A stretch of DNA of 64,000 nucleotides from NCBI GenBank assembly GCA_050084515.1, contig CM114272.1:14508001-14572000 (forward strand), written 5' to 3'. The position numbers were made by a program, and so were the translations under genes. The notes under the pieces were generated by a model. It saw nothing but the letters and a program-made list of their open reading frames with translations. It was not told the DNA's origin and searched no databases. This document shows positions 48,104 to 59,095 of the stretch, piece after piece (within the stretch, counting starts at the first letter, position 1; the number at the start of each line of letters is the position of its first letter). The DNA is from Blasia pusilla (taxonomy: Eukaryota; Marchantiophyta; Marchantiopsida; Blasiales).

Positions 48104-49015
48104 TAATGATTAACCTAGGCCGGTTATTGATTGCCATGCTGTAGGGCCATTGTTGGTTTACTTTGAGAGGTTTAAGGATATAGGTCCTTTCATTGCCACA
48201 TCTGCTCTGATTTCCGAATCTCCTTTCAAATGTGAACACATAATCTCCCCGCTGGGCATAACCAATCTGCCTCGTTCCACAAGTGTTTATTAACAACTAC
48301 ATAACTATAGGTCATGAGTATTACTCTTCACATGAAAATCGTTGTGCAAAATCTACTAGATGCCTGCTTGGAATTAGATGCAACCAAATACCTCCACAAC
48401 TTCTTTCTCTAGAGTCAAAGATTTCGTAACTTCTAAGATTGGCCTAACCCAATATGGTTGCATACACTTGTGTGGACATCCATTCAATCCAAACACCGAG
48501 TCAATACAAAAAAGACGTTTACACTTTTGTTGAGTCGCATGATCACATTTCAAACAAGAAACTAGGCAAAGTTGGTAAAACAGGAGGGGATATTTTCGAG
48601 ATGCAGCAACTGAGAAATTGCATCACATTTTTTTGGACAAAGAACCGCAAAAGTTTCAATGTGGAAAGGGAATCGCCTATCCATGTCGTACCTCTTCTAG
48701 GCTAGACATAAGACATGTTCAGATAGAGATCATTTACCTGATTCTGCTCCTTTACTTTCTCCCCTATACATGTTTGTCACGGGTAAGTTCTGATAATCCC
48801 ACTTTCCCCATGATAAACTAATTTACGTTTGTCGATTACCACAGTGATTTGATATTGCTTTATCCATGTCGCAGCCTAATCACATCTATCCACGACCCTA
48901 CCAGATGTTATTGTAGCTTCTTGAGTCCATTGCCTCTCCTGTCTTATTTCTTATCCACCAACAACGGGGCTGCATTCTTGTTGTGTTTGTGGATGAAATC
49001 CGCCAAGAAAAGTTA
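48104..49015. other. Spacer
   Basis: No recognised gene or repeat. Short ORFs only. Confidence 0.5.
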
Positions 49016-49182
49016 CTAGACGGTGCCCGTGCGGAGCACGGGTGAGAAAACATCCGAGCACCCGTGGAAAAAGTATTCCAACTGTAACCCTTGAACTAAA
49101 CCAATCCTATTGGCCAAAAAATACACGTGTCATTCAACAAGGTGACACCACTTATAACCGCACTCTCCCAAAATAGTATAGA
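49016..49182 (-). mobile_element. Mini-Helitron (167 bp)
   Basis: On the minus strand it starts TCTATACTATTTTGGGAGAG after A. It ends with the perfect hairpin CCCGTGC-TCC-GCACGGG, then CACCGT and CTAG followed by T. This is a textbook Helitron end structure and A|T insertion. No coding sequence. Confidence 0.88.
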
Positions 49183-49373
49183 TGGCCAAATACCTTATTA
49201 AATTAGAAAAAAGAGGGAAATATCCTGAATCACTACCAGTACCGGCCAAAATGGCTCAGGTGTTTAAAAATTGTAATAGATAAAAAAAGAGTGAATTTTT
49301 TTCCCAAACGGAATATGAATTTTTTAATACGTGAGACAAAGGGGGTCCGTATGCTCGGGACGAAGGCCGCGGT

Positions 49374-49946
49374 CTAGCTCGTTGCAGCGTGAAACGAAGC
49401 TCCCTGAGCGCGGAGCCACTTCACTTTGCGATCGTCAGGAGTGCTCGTGAGTTGCGCGAAGGACTGTTTTACGTCTGCGGTCTCAAGAATCCAACTGCCG
49501 TTGCGGGGATTCTCGGTGAACACGACTCCTGCCAGTAGAGCTTCGACGGACTGGGGTGATTCGACGGACGACTGCTCTCGGGAGTCGGCCGAGCACTGGG
49601 GATCGCATCCAGCGCAGCAGAGTCTTGCGGATTGAAGAGGGGCGAAACTGTTGAGGCAGTCTTCGCTGAAGCCGGATGTGACGATGTTGAATGAGGGACA
49701 GCCAACTTCACCGTAAGCGATGCCTAGACAGTTGTGGTTGCGGAAAGCTAAAGATCGGACTGACAAACCCGTGGTTACGCTCTCAAGTGCGGGAAAACTG
49801 TAGCATGTTTCTGGCAATGTCGCCAAGAAAAGTATGCCGCTTCCGACGCAGTCAAACGACGGGTACGTTATCAAATTGGCTGCCCCCACCAGCCCTGGCA
49901 AGGCGAGAAGAATCGGAAACGGGAACACGACACCTAGAGCTCCCAT
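49374..49946 (-). CDS. Predicted secreted cysteine-rich protein, 190 residues, function unknown
   Basis: An uninterrupted minus-strand ORF begins MGALGVVFPFPILLALPGLV, a clear signal peptide (hydrophobic core, cleavage likely after VGA or GAA). The mature part has nine cysteines (DC, TC, NC, GC, DC, then CCAGC and QC), followed by a Ser/Glu-rich and charged tail. The start context is a purine at -3 and G at +4, and a TATA-like AATATAAAAAAG lies about 90 bases upstream (50032-50043). The composition is more GC-rich than the AT-rich surroundings. I do not recognise the family. It might be a whole small gene or the first exon of a longer one. It looks like a real gene rather than a shadow, since the opposite strand has no homology and the cysteine spacing suggests disulphide structure. 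Confidence 0.6.
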   Translation of the reverse strand: MGALGVVFPFPILLALPGLVGAANLITYPSFDCVGSGILFLATLPETCYSFPALESVTTGLSVRSLAFRNHNCLGIAYGEVGCPSFNIVTSGFSEDCLNSFAPLQSARLCCAGCDPQCSADSREQSSVESPQSVEALLAGVVFTENPRNGSWILETADVKQSFAQLTSTPDDRKVKWLRAQGASFHAATS

Positions 49947-50031
49947 TGCTCCCGTTGTACGCTCCCTGCACCAATCGTACGTGTGTAAGTGAATGCGGAT
50001 GCTCGAGTCGAGAATAGTCCGTCTTCTGTTT

Positions 50032-50043
50032 CTTTTTTATATT
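50032..50043 (-). promoter_or_regulatory. TATA-box candidate for the cysteine-rich gene
   Basis: AATATAAAAAAG on the minus strand, about 90 bases before the ATG at 49946. This leaves about 55-60 bases of 5' UTR if transcription starts 30 bases downstream. Confidence 0.45.
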
Positions 50044-50856
50044 GCTTCTCTCTCTCCGTTCGTGCTCGGTTCCCACTTCTTGAATACGAGGATGAATGAA
50101 CGGAATATTGTGTGCCAGGGATTGACATGTGAAGATGATTTCTAAAGTCCTGCATGAGGGCTTACGAGAATCCTTGGCTCGAAAGCCGTTTCGAGAATCA
50201 GGGAGTTCACCTCATAGTACCGAGGAGTCGGAAGTCCACCTCCTTCCTATTCCGCAGCACTGAGAACGGGGAGGGATATGCTCGTCAGTGCGTAGCATTT
50301 CACAGGACGGGGATCCGGGGAATAATTAAGAATTATTCTTCCCCCTTCTATTCCTTTAGTCAAATTAACACTCAATAGTTAAATCATTAATTAATAAAAG
50401 AAATATCCTGTTCCATTGAAATTTAAACGCTTCATAGGAACGTCGTATTTCTAGTGTCGCCATATGGATCCCTCCACAGATATATATATAGAGCGGCCTT
50501 TCAGTTTGGAATATTTGGCATTTTCAATCAATAAAATATTTCGTTTTTAAAATTAATAAATCATTTAAAATCACTTTCGAAAACATATTTTTAAAATTTA
50601 AAAATTAATTATGAGAGGTAATTCAAATGTATGCATCGTACATATCTACACTTGTAATTATTATTACAGAAGTATTAATTTTTTTATTGACATTTATTAA
50701 CACTTGTCTGCATTCTAGTATTATTACTCTTGTATGATTTTTCAATAAATAGGTTTTTCCTTTTAAGAAAATCTCACCTATTTTTAAATTCCCATGTGGA
50801 AATTTTTTTCTTAAACGAAAAAAGATGTATTAGTTTTTGGTGGGATAGCAAATTTA

Positions 50857-52093
50857 TCTATACTAATATGAGAGAAGGGGGCATAAATTTTCTGCCTATT
50901 GTTGACATATGTCCCTTATCATCATCTACAAGGAGGGAAGTAGTGGAGGAAGAGAAGGAAGTCAAGGGGAAAGGATAGTACATATGAGAGCAGTGGAAAG
51001 GGAAGGGAAAGGAGGTAGGGTAGGAGAAGAGAGGAGGATGTCGCGACCCTCATGACCAAACAAGTGCCAAGCGGAACATCGGAACATTAGCGGGCTCACG
51101 CTAAGATGGTTTGCGCGTTGGAGTTGTCTCAAAGAGGAGACAAGAGATGAGACGCGAGCGAGAAGTCGCGTTTCAGATGTGATGGTCGCGACTCGGAAAC
51201 CTGGACCAAACGCGGAATGAGACTTGAAAGAAGTCGAGTCTAGGAAGTGGGTTGCCAAAGGAAAGATCCGGACTTGGAACGCCACTTGCGTTTGAGAGTT
51301 TCCGACTGTATTTATGGCCATAACTTTTAGCGCCAAGATGCGTTTGGAGCAAATAAGAGTGCGTTAGAAAGCTTATGGAGATCCGGTTCAAACCCACCAA
51401 AGATCGCTGCAAACGCATAAGCAGCGGCCGAGATACGACCCGAAAACGACTATAAGTGGAGTCGGGTTGAAGGCCACAATGAAGGGCCCGAACCTCTTTT
51501 CCCAAAGGGGAGGGGTTATTGGAGAACCCCAGAAGTACTAGTAAGGGGGAAGGTCTCCGAGAGTGCTTGGAACCCAAACCCCACTTTGGGCGCCGCGGAG
51601 TGGCTCAAGGGCATGGAACGGAACGCGAGTTTGGGCGTTGGGTTGGAAAACCTGCACCAAGTCCATTGAGGCGATTTTAGACATCCCTCTTGGATTTCAC
51701 GCCGCGACTCAATTACTTGGATCTCGGTTCGGAACTCACACGAGGACCGTTGAACAGTTGGGATCGCTAGGCGTGCAAGTGCCGTTTCAGATCCCTGGAC
51801 TAACCAGGAAGTCTGTTCCAAGTCTTGAAGGACTTGCCATGTGTTGGGAGCTAGGAACTAAGGAAGGTTGAGCTTGATGAGACGCCGAGTTTAGGACTCG
51901 GTGGGTTGGAACGCCGGTTGGCCAAACCCGACTAACGAGAGTGCGTGTTTGGGTGCAGATCGGCTATGAGTTCGTGACCTACTGAACGCACGCTTCCGCA
52001 ACACTAAAGATTGACGTTCAAGGAGAGTAGGGGCGCGACAGAGGAGGAGACTCATAAAATTTCTTTATTGTTTTCATGAATTGTGTACACTAG
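50857..52093 (+). mobile_element. Possible Helitron containing a solo LTR
   Basis: A 5' end TCTATACTAATATGAGAG preceded by A sits at 50857. A CTAG followed by T at 52090-52093 could be the 3' end, though its upstream hairpin (GTGTACAC) is weak. Without the solo LTR the element would be about 230 bp, like the other mini-Helitrons. The 3' end is uncertain. Confidence 0.35.
51039..52040 (+). mobile_element. Solo LTR 1 (1002 bp) with target-site duplication
   Basis: It begins TGTCGCGACCCTCATGACC and ends GGGGCGCGACA, giving a TGTCGCG/CGCGACA terminal inverted repeat. GAGGA stands on both sides, a 5-base target duplication. No internal region is attached, so the element was lost by LTR-LTR recombination. 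Its LTR is not related to the methyltransferase Gypsy leader. The second copy is at 58089. Confidence 0.92.
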
Positions 52094-52805
52094 TATCTAA
52101 ATTATTATTGTAGAACCTTATCTCACTATGTTCACATCAACATTGATACACGGTGATTTGTTCAATGTCAGATTGCCACATATCCCACTTATCTTCAGGC
52201 ATTTAGGAGTTGATTTTGGGGATCGATCAAATTATTGGAGAACATTTTAGAATACTGATGAGTAATTTGAATTATCCATCATTACTAGTATATTGCTAGG
52301 GGCATCTCTAGTAGGATAGGATGCACGTAGAAAGTTTATTCTTCTATAAGTGTGATGAGTAATTTGAATCACTCACATTATGTGTGCATCCTCCGAGCAT
52401 CCTCCTAGCATTGGCTAGTAGCGCTAAATGAGATGCATGTTGAATCTTTTATTTCTCTACTAAGGTGTAGACCTATCATTAGAACAAAAATCTAAGAAGA
52501 ACTTTAACTTGCCCTTGTTAAAAATAAAATTCATATTTGTATTTGATAAAATTCATGTTTTAATATTTGAGAAGATATAATTTATATTTGATATCTTTGA
52601 AAAGAAATTTTAATTTAAATGGAAAATTAAATCTACTTTATTCATTAAAATTTACGAATAATTTAAATAACGGATTTTGTTTTGGTGGAAAAAGTAGAAT
52701 ATACATTGTTTAATATTTTATGGAAGAAATAAATTATTGAGAGGAGTTGGCTGTCAATCATATTTCAATTTAAAAATAAATTTAAAATGAGAAATTATTA
52801 TTATA
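52041..52805. other. AT-rich spacer
   Basis: Nothing recognised apart from the possible Helitron end at 52090. Confidence 0.5.
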
Positions 52806-53162
52806 TTACAAATATAAATATTTTATAGAAAATAGGTTCGTGCACAAACACGTACATGCTACCGAATATATATAACACAGGAAAGAAACGCGCACGTTGT
52901 TAGTAAGACGGGAAGTGATAATAAGTAATGAAGTGTCAGAGTCATAGCGCGCTCTATCGTCATTTGTGCCCACTCCGCATGTGACGATACCCTGTATTAA
53001 TAACCCTAAAAGTAAGATCACCAGCACTGCACAGCTCCATATTTGGGGCGTCCCCAATATGGAGCGCCGGCTGCCGCCGAGAGCGTCAGGAACTCGGGGC
53101 TTCGTCCAAGCGAAGAATGATCCACGGCTCCCGGTAAGCACGGGTCTGCCGTGCGCTCGCAT
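52806..53162 (-). CDS. Orphan exon-like ORF with signal anchor in a GC-rich island
   Basis: The minus-strand ORF reads MRAHGRPVLTGSRGSFFAWT, then KPRVPDALGGSRRSILGTPQ and IWSCAVLVILLLGLLIQGIV, then TCGVGTNDDRARYDSDTSLL. It looks like a short basic N-terminus plus one transmembrane segment (about residues 42-62), as in type II membrane proteins. 52950-53260 is GC-rich inside AT-rich DNA, while the last part of the ORF (below about 52930) is AT-rich and probably not coding. It might be the first exon of a gene whose other exons were lost, or a captured fragment. Family unknown. Confidence 0.35.
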   Translation of the reverse strand: MRAHGRPVLTGSRGSFFAWTKPRVPDALGGSRRSILGTPQIWSCAVLVILLLGLLIQGIVTCGVGTNDDRARYDSDTSLLIITSRLTNNVRVSFLCYIYSVACTCLCTNLFSIKYLYL

Positions 53163-53544
53163 CGGCGATCAGAACTTCGCCGGCCGGTGATCACAACGCC
53201 ACCGTCCAGTTGCGCTGCCGATCGCGTCGAGTGTTTTCGCGCGGAAGCACGTTACGAATGGCGCACATAAATAAATACCTTTCAGCTTATTTTTATTAGA
53301 AATTCATTTCTATGTTTATAAATTTGTATTAGGATTTTTCTATGAATTAATTTTTGGGTATTTATTTGTGAATAATTAAGTTTATCGATGTAAAAAATAC
53401 GACATAAGATATTAAATTAATTTTCAAAATAATTTTTGAAGTATTCTTCTAGAACAATTTCAAACGATTTTGGAGACAAAAGATGAAAATGTCAAGAGAA
53501 GAGGAATTCGCAAAGTGAGAAGGTATTCTCCACATAGAGATATA

Positions 53545-53712
53545 CTTGCCGGTGCTTGTGCTCGGCACATGTGAAAGATTAGCCCAAGAAGAGAAAATCT
53601 ATCACATGCTTTGGTTTTTAGTGAAAGAGCAATTAATTACAGGCCCAAAAGGATAGGTGTCACTAACAAGGATGCCACCCACTATAAGGGCACTCTCCCA
53701 TAATTATATGGA
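53545..53712 (-). mobile_element. Mini-Helitron (168 bp), degenerate
   Basis: The minus-strand 5' end is TCCATATAATTATGGGAGAG after A. The 3' end is a weakened hairpin (GTGC-CGA-GCAC), then AAGCACCGGCAAG followed by T. It aligns end to end with 49016-49182 at nearly equal length, CTAG having become CAAG. Confidence 0.7.
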
Positions 53713-53961
53713 TTAAGAATATTTTAAAGATCTACTTTTTTAATGAAAAATAATATTTTTTTAGAAATTTGAAAATGAATTTCTACTATCGCATTGAAAA
53801 AATGTCATTTCTAAACTTTTAGTAATCGGGGAAAAACATTGTTATTGTTTCTTTTTAGAATCCCCATCTCTCAATCTACATGCTAATTGGAGGATGCAAT
53901 TTTTTTAAGTGCTCTTCACTTTGACTTGTGTTATTACATTTTCTTAAATAATTTTTATCAT

Positions 53962-54091
53962 CTTAAGTGGGGATCACACCAAGAGAGGCCGGTGAAGAGA
54001 GTTACTATTTAACTTAAATAGGGATCCTTAAGCGGGGTCATACAAAGAGAGATTGGTGAAGAGAGTTACTATTTAATTTAAGTAGGGATCC
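53962..54091 (+). repeat. Tandem duplication of a 65-base unit
   Basis: Two adjacent copies of CTTAAGYGGGG...GGTGAAGAGAGTTACTATTT...AGGGATCC differ at a few positions. Confidence 0.85.
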
Positions 54092-54888
54092 CTGGATTGC
54101 ACAATCCATATGGGGCCCTAAATAGTTAAGAAAATAGAATCACTTATTTTTCTATCAATTTTTACAAAACAATAAGAAATTTTCTCTCTCAGTCAAGTTT
54201 CAAAATTTTAAAGAAAGTAGGAAGGAAATTTCTTTCATCCTTTTGAAGAAGAATTCTTGTCCTCTCATGCTCTTATTATCTTTTTCATTTTTTTCCAAAC
54301 TTGTATTTAATTTTCCATCCAAACATAACTATGAAATTTATGTTTTTCTATGTATTTTTTAAAATTAAAATGAGAAAGAAGGATGTCTTTCATTAGATGA
54401 ATACTGGAAAATTTTAATATCTTAATAGTTTCTAGATTAAAAATTTTACATAATCTCTGATTCCTCCCCTTTAACTTTAAGTTTTTAAAATTTTTCATTT
54501 TTTAAACCTGAAAATATTTGTAGTATAACTAAAAAAGAAGTAATCTAGATGAGGGAGACTAAGGAGCACTTCATGAACATTTAAAATTTAATAGAATATA
54601 AATTTAATTGAAAATTGAAGATATATAATTATTACTCCACTACAATTTTCATTTTAAATTTTAAATTTTTAAAATAATTTTATTTAAATTGAATTAATAA
54701 AATTTTAATGAATTTCGGAAGAAACTAACAAATAATTATAATATTAAAACAAATGTGATTATTAAAAGTTCCTCCTTATTCTACTTCTTAAGCTTGAATA
54801 AATCCAAGAATCTTAATTTATTTCCAACCTTTGCCACATGTCATTTAATTAGCACATCTCTGGAGGGACATTTGGCTAATAGAACATA

Positions 54889-55034
54889 CTAGTAAGGTGC
54901 CCTGACTATTTGCACAAATCCTATGTCATTTTGTTTTCCACATGAAAATCAAATGGGTCATAAGGTTAAAATGTACTTTTCAACATACATAGGATGAGCA
55001 TTAAAAAAATTCCTCCCATTAATATATACATAGA
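54889..55034 (-). mobile_element. Mini-Helitron (146 bp)
   Basis: The minus strand starts TCTATGTATATATTAATGGG after A and ends GGGCACCTTACTAG followed by T. The terminal hairpin is degenerate. Ends and length fit the family at 49016 and 53545. Confidence 0.6.
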
Positions 55035-55166
55035 TATCTTGTTGGTGAAGTTAGTTTGTAAGGGTTTTCTCTTCTCTTCTTCCATGGCATTGTGTGGTCT
55101 TCAAATTCCTAGACTTTAAGAATCTCCTTTTTTGTATTTTTTTTGTGGATTCTTCTGTCTCTACTA

Positions 55167-55210
55167 CTAGTGAAGTGCTTGCAAGCGCTCGTGCAATGCA
55201 CGTTCACTTC
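55167..55210 (-). mobile_element. Helitron 3' end
   Basis: The minus strand reads GTGCATTGCACGAGCGCTTG, then CAAGCACTTCACTAG followed by T: hairpin (GTGC-ATT-GCAC) and CTAG|T terminus. No matching 5' end was found nearby. Confidence 0.45.
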
Positions 55211-55390
55211 TCTTTGACTGACTAGTGGACATTTTTGGGATGCACGAGTTGATGCTGGATAAAAGTGTGACTAGTCACTTAACCGTGCCTACAAACTTTT
55301 AACCAACCTCGAATGATCCTAGTAGCTCAGAGGCCCAAATGTCAAAAGAAGAAGGTGGTCTAAAATCAAGAGGGTCCTGTCCGATAATAA

Positions 55391-55470
55391 TTTGTATTAT
55401 TATTGGAGAGTGCCCCTTCATTCTCAGACTCCTCTCCTCTTGATACTTGGAAATTTTAGCCGATAGAACC
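55391..55470 (+). repeat. Helitron-like 5' end, copy 1 of a related pair
   Basis: TTTGTATTATTATTGGAGAG, then TGCCCCTTC and CCTCTCCTCTTGA, matches 56667-56750 over about 80 bases. The partner keeps the expected TC start after A. Confidence 0.45.
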
Positions 55471-55653
55471 ACTTACTTTTTAAGCCAATTAGATCGTTCA
55501 AAATTTATTTTAAATAAATTTTTAGGGTCAATTATCATTTAAGGCGATAATTTAAGAAAGAAATCAAAAGTATTAAGAAAGAAAGAAAATCCGAAGGTTC
55601 CATTTAATTATAAAAAGTTTTGATTGAAAAGGAAATTCTCTCCCATGATTGTT

Positions 55654-55746
55654 GTTGTTTTATTAGTAGAAATGAAAATGAAACTAGTTCTTATCCACAA
55701 AATGCATAAGAACTAGTTTCATCTTCATTTATAGTAATAAAGCAAC
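55654..55746. repeat. Foldback element with 41-base arms
   Basis: Arms 55654-55694 and 55706-55746 are reverse complements with about five mismatches around an 11-base loop; the inner 17 bases (ATGAAACTAGTTCTTAT) are perfect. This resembles a small foldback/MITE, though no flanking duplication was established. Confidence 0.85.
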
Positions 55747-55787
55747 ATGTGAGGTGTTGGGGTGATCTTTTCTCGTGAAATTGAAAG

Positions 55788-56132
55788 GTGGGATGGATAA
55801 TGCTCCCCTCGTATGCAAAAGGGGAGCATGGGATGATATGTTCAATAAGGATCAAGTTTGAAAAGGGAAGTGAGAAAGTGCATGTGATCTTAAAACAAAA
55901 TGATGATCAAAAGACATTCTTCATCTCACGTCACATTAGCATGGTCACTTGTATTATGAAATGCATGTGGAAGAAAGAGAGTGGAAGTGTTGTACATAAG
56001 AGGCGCCACTTTTTAGATCAGGTACCTAAAGGTTGCATGCCTCCGATGGTTTCTCGAGTTGTATTTAAAGATAAGAAGACTCGTGAATTATATTTAATCA
56101 TAGAAATATTAAGCTTCAACCTAAAAAAATGA
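55788..56132 (+). other. Unassigned 114-residue ORF
   Basis: An open frame with many Lys and Met residues (KGSEKVHVILKQNDDQKTFF, then ISRHISMVTCIMKCMWKKES), directly after the foldback element in AT-rich DNA. I see no domain, and it may be chance. Confidence 0.2.
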
Positions 56133-56666
56133 TCTTAACATATTAAAAAATTCCTCAAAAGAGTAGAAAACAAATTAATTCTATTTAATCCTATAATCTT
56201 CCACCTAAGAAGAAAGACATATCTTTCCTTTAGCAAAAAATCAAGGTTGTCTTAATAATAGAGATGAGTCTTCTATAATTGAACAAGATTTAAATATCAT
56301 TTCTGGCCTTTCTTGATGAATACTTTGGAAAAAATTTCATTCTTGCATGTAGTGGTATCTTAATATCCCATCATGGAGCAAACATTAGAATTTCGTTGAA
56401 AAGAATTACTACTTGAAATGGATTCCTTCTTGAAAGATAGAAATACGTTTTTTGGTCTCATGGTCTCCATATCCTAACTAATTACATGGTAGGAGAAAAA
56501 CGATTTAGTTTAGTATGTTGGTAAGCTTTAATAATGGGAACATTGGCATCTTCCCAATGGAGGAATTGAATCTGAACTTTGATTGACTAAGATGCATTTG
56601 CCAAGTATAGGTTGTCTACAATATATGCCATGCACATAGGGACATATAGGATATATCTACATAATA

Positions 56667-56750
56667 TCAATATTATTATTCGAGAGTGCCCCTTCAATTT
56701 TCAAATTCCTCTCCTCTTGACACTTGGCACTTTCAACCAATAAAATTGTT
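56667..56750 (+). repeat. Helitron-like 5' end, copy 2 of a related pair
   Basis: TCAATATTATTATTCGAGAG after A, then TGCCCCTTCAATT and CCTCTCCTCTTGACACTTGG, homologous to 55391-55470. No 3' end located. Confidence 0.45.
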
Positions 56751-57262
56751 ATCTTCCATCTCTTGGAAATTCTTGGGAGTACATATGAGTCCTCCTCTAA
56801 TGCTCCATTATATGATTGGATATTTCTATTAATATTATGACCCATGTGCACTTAATCTCCACTTGTTACATTGTATGTGGGATGCCTTAAATGGATAACA
56901 CATATCTTGATCATGTGTGGAAAAGAATATAACATCTCTTACTATCCAATGGGCATAAAAGTACAAAAGACCGACATAAAGGGAAGAGTTTAAGTTATCC
57001 TCAATTGGTGTGGGAAATCATCAAGTACCTTGATGTGATTGAGGCATACACCCCTAGTCTAGTCTAAACTTGGGGTTGAGGAAGGGCCCATCACGATCCA
57101 TCTTACGCCCCATATCTTGTTGGGCTTCCCATCCATATACTAATAAATAACCCACAACTTGGAGTCATATACTCTATGGAGAGAGCTTGCTAGATGATCC
57201 TCTCTACTCTATTGGGTCATGTTTATAAGCTTGTCTAGCAAGGACTTGATGCATATCGTGAC

Positions 57263-58088
57263 ATTCCTACGTTATTGAGACCCTCATAACCAAAAGTGTG
57301 CTAACACGAAACATCATAACTCTAGTATGGTCACACTAGGATTGAAAGGTATTAAAGGCTCATGTGCAAGATATGGGTTATGGAGGAGGAAAAAAATCTT
57401 AGAAGGATGTCTTAGAAGTGGTGGTTGTTAACTAGGAGAGCATGATCGAACATTGGGTGGAACTTGAGAATATCTCAAGTCCCACAAGTGTCGATCTCCA
57501 AGAAGGCAACAACTTAGCTTAGAATGTGATTGAGCGCTTGGAGGTTCTCTATAGTTATACTCAAGGTATGTTTGGAATGAATAAGATGGTTTTGGAAAGC
57601 TTGTGAGAATCTTGTTCCAACATATTAGAGATATAGACAAATGCATGAGCAAAAGTCTAGAAATATGCCCAAAACCGTTGGAAGGATAGTTTGGGTTGAG
57701 AGCCACAAGGAATGGCCTATAAGGAATTTCTTGGATGAAGGGAGGGGATGAGTTTCTCTTAAATTATATATAAGGGGAGGGTCTCCAAGGATGTTTGGAA
57801 TATGACTCCCTACCTTAGAAACTATGGAGGTGAACCAAGGGCATGAGATGGATTAAGAGGTTTGGCTTTGGGGTTTCGACACCAAGCTAAGTCATAGTAG
57901 TCCAATGATGGATGCCAATTTTGGACCTTAACTTATCATCAAGATATTAAGTTTTGGTTGGGACTTGTTCAAAGTCCATTGGGTAGTTGAGACATAAAAG
58001 GCGCTAGCACTATTTCATGTCCCTAGACTATTAGGAATTCTTTCCCAAGTCTTGAATGACTCGCTCATATTGGGGAGTGAGGGGTTAG
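57263..58088 (+). repeat. Decayed older LTR related to the solo LTRs
   Basis: Segments such as GACCCTCATAACCAAAAGTG, the AAGGGGAGGGTCTCCAAGGA area, and CCAAGTCTTGAATGACT near the end line up with the solo LTRs (GACCCTCATGACCAAACAAG, AAGGTCTCCGAGAG, CCAAGTCTTGAAGGACT). There are many C-to-T and G-to-A differences. A TATATATAAGGGGAGGG box at about 57765 may be the LTR promoter. Solo LTR 2 is inserted at its end. Confidence 0.65.
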
Positions 58089-59085
58089 TGTCGCGACCCT
58101 CATGACCAAACAAGTGCCAAGCGGAACATCGGAACATTAGCGGGCTCACGCTAAGATGGTTTGCGCATTGGAGTTGTCTCAAAGAAGAGACAAGAGACGA
58201 GATGCAAGCGAGAAGTCGCGTTTCAGATGTGATGGTCGCGACTCAGAAACCTGGACCAAACGCAGAATGAGACTTGAAAGAAGTCGAGTCTAGGAAGTGG
58301 GTTGCCAAAGGAAAGATCCGGACTTGGAACGCCACTTGCGTTTGAGAGTTTCCGACTTTATTTATGACCATAACTTTTAGCACCGAGATGCGTTTGGAGC
58401 AAATAAGGGTGCGTTGGAAAGCTTATGGAGAGCAGGTCCAAACGCATCAAAGATTGCTGCAAACGCATAAGCAACGGCTGAGATACGACCCGAAAACGAC
58501 TGTAAGTGGAGTCGGGTTGAGGGCCACAATGAAGGGCCCGAACTTCTTTTCCCAAAGGGGAGGGGTTATTGGAGAACCCCAGAAGTACTAGTAAGGGGGA
58601 AGGTCTCCGAGAGTGCTTGGAACCCAAACCCCACTTTGGGCGCCGCGGGGCGGCTCAAGGGCATGGAACGGAACGCGAGTTGGGTTGGGTTGGAAAACCT
58701 GCACCAAGTCCATTGAGGCGATTTTAGACATCCCTCTTGGATTTCACGCCGCGACTCAATTACTTGGGTCTCGGTTCGGAACTCACACGAGGACCGTTGA
58801 ACAGTTGGGATCGCTAGGCGTGCAAGTGCCGTTTGAGATCCTGGACTAACCAGAAGTCTGTTCCAAGTCTTGAAGGACTTGCCATGTGTTGGGAGCTAGG
58901 AACTAAGGAAGGTTGAGCTTGATGAGACGCCCGAGTTGAGGACTCGGTGGGTTGAACGCCGGTTGACCAAACCCGACTAACGAGAGTGCGTGTTTGGGTG
59001 CAGATCGGCGATGAGTTCGTGACCTACTGAACGCACGCTTCCGCAACACTAAAGATTGACTTTCAAGGAGAGTAGGGGCGCGATA
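58089..59085 (+). mobile_element. Solo LTR 2 (997 bp) with target-site duplication
   Basis: It starts TGTCGCGACCCTCATGACC and ends GGGGCGCGATA (final CA mutated to TA), flanked on both sides by GTTAG. It is highly similar along its whole length to solo LTR 1, with scattered substitutions and small indels. Confidence 0.92.
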
Positions 59086-59095
59086 GTTAGATCCA

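Noticed and set aside
51173-51821. Minus- and plus-strand ORFs of 100-134 residues within the solo LTR
   Set aside because: They lie wholly inside an LTR with target duplications, have no domain, and the similar ORFs in the second LTR simply reflect shared sequence.
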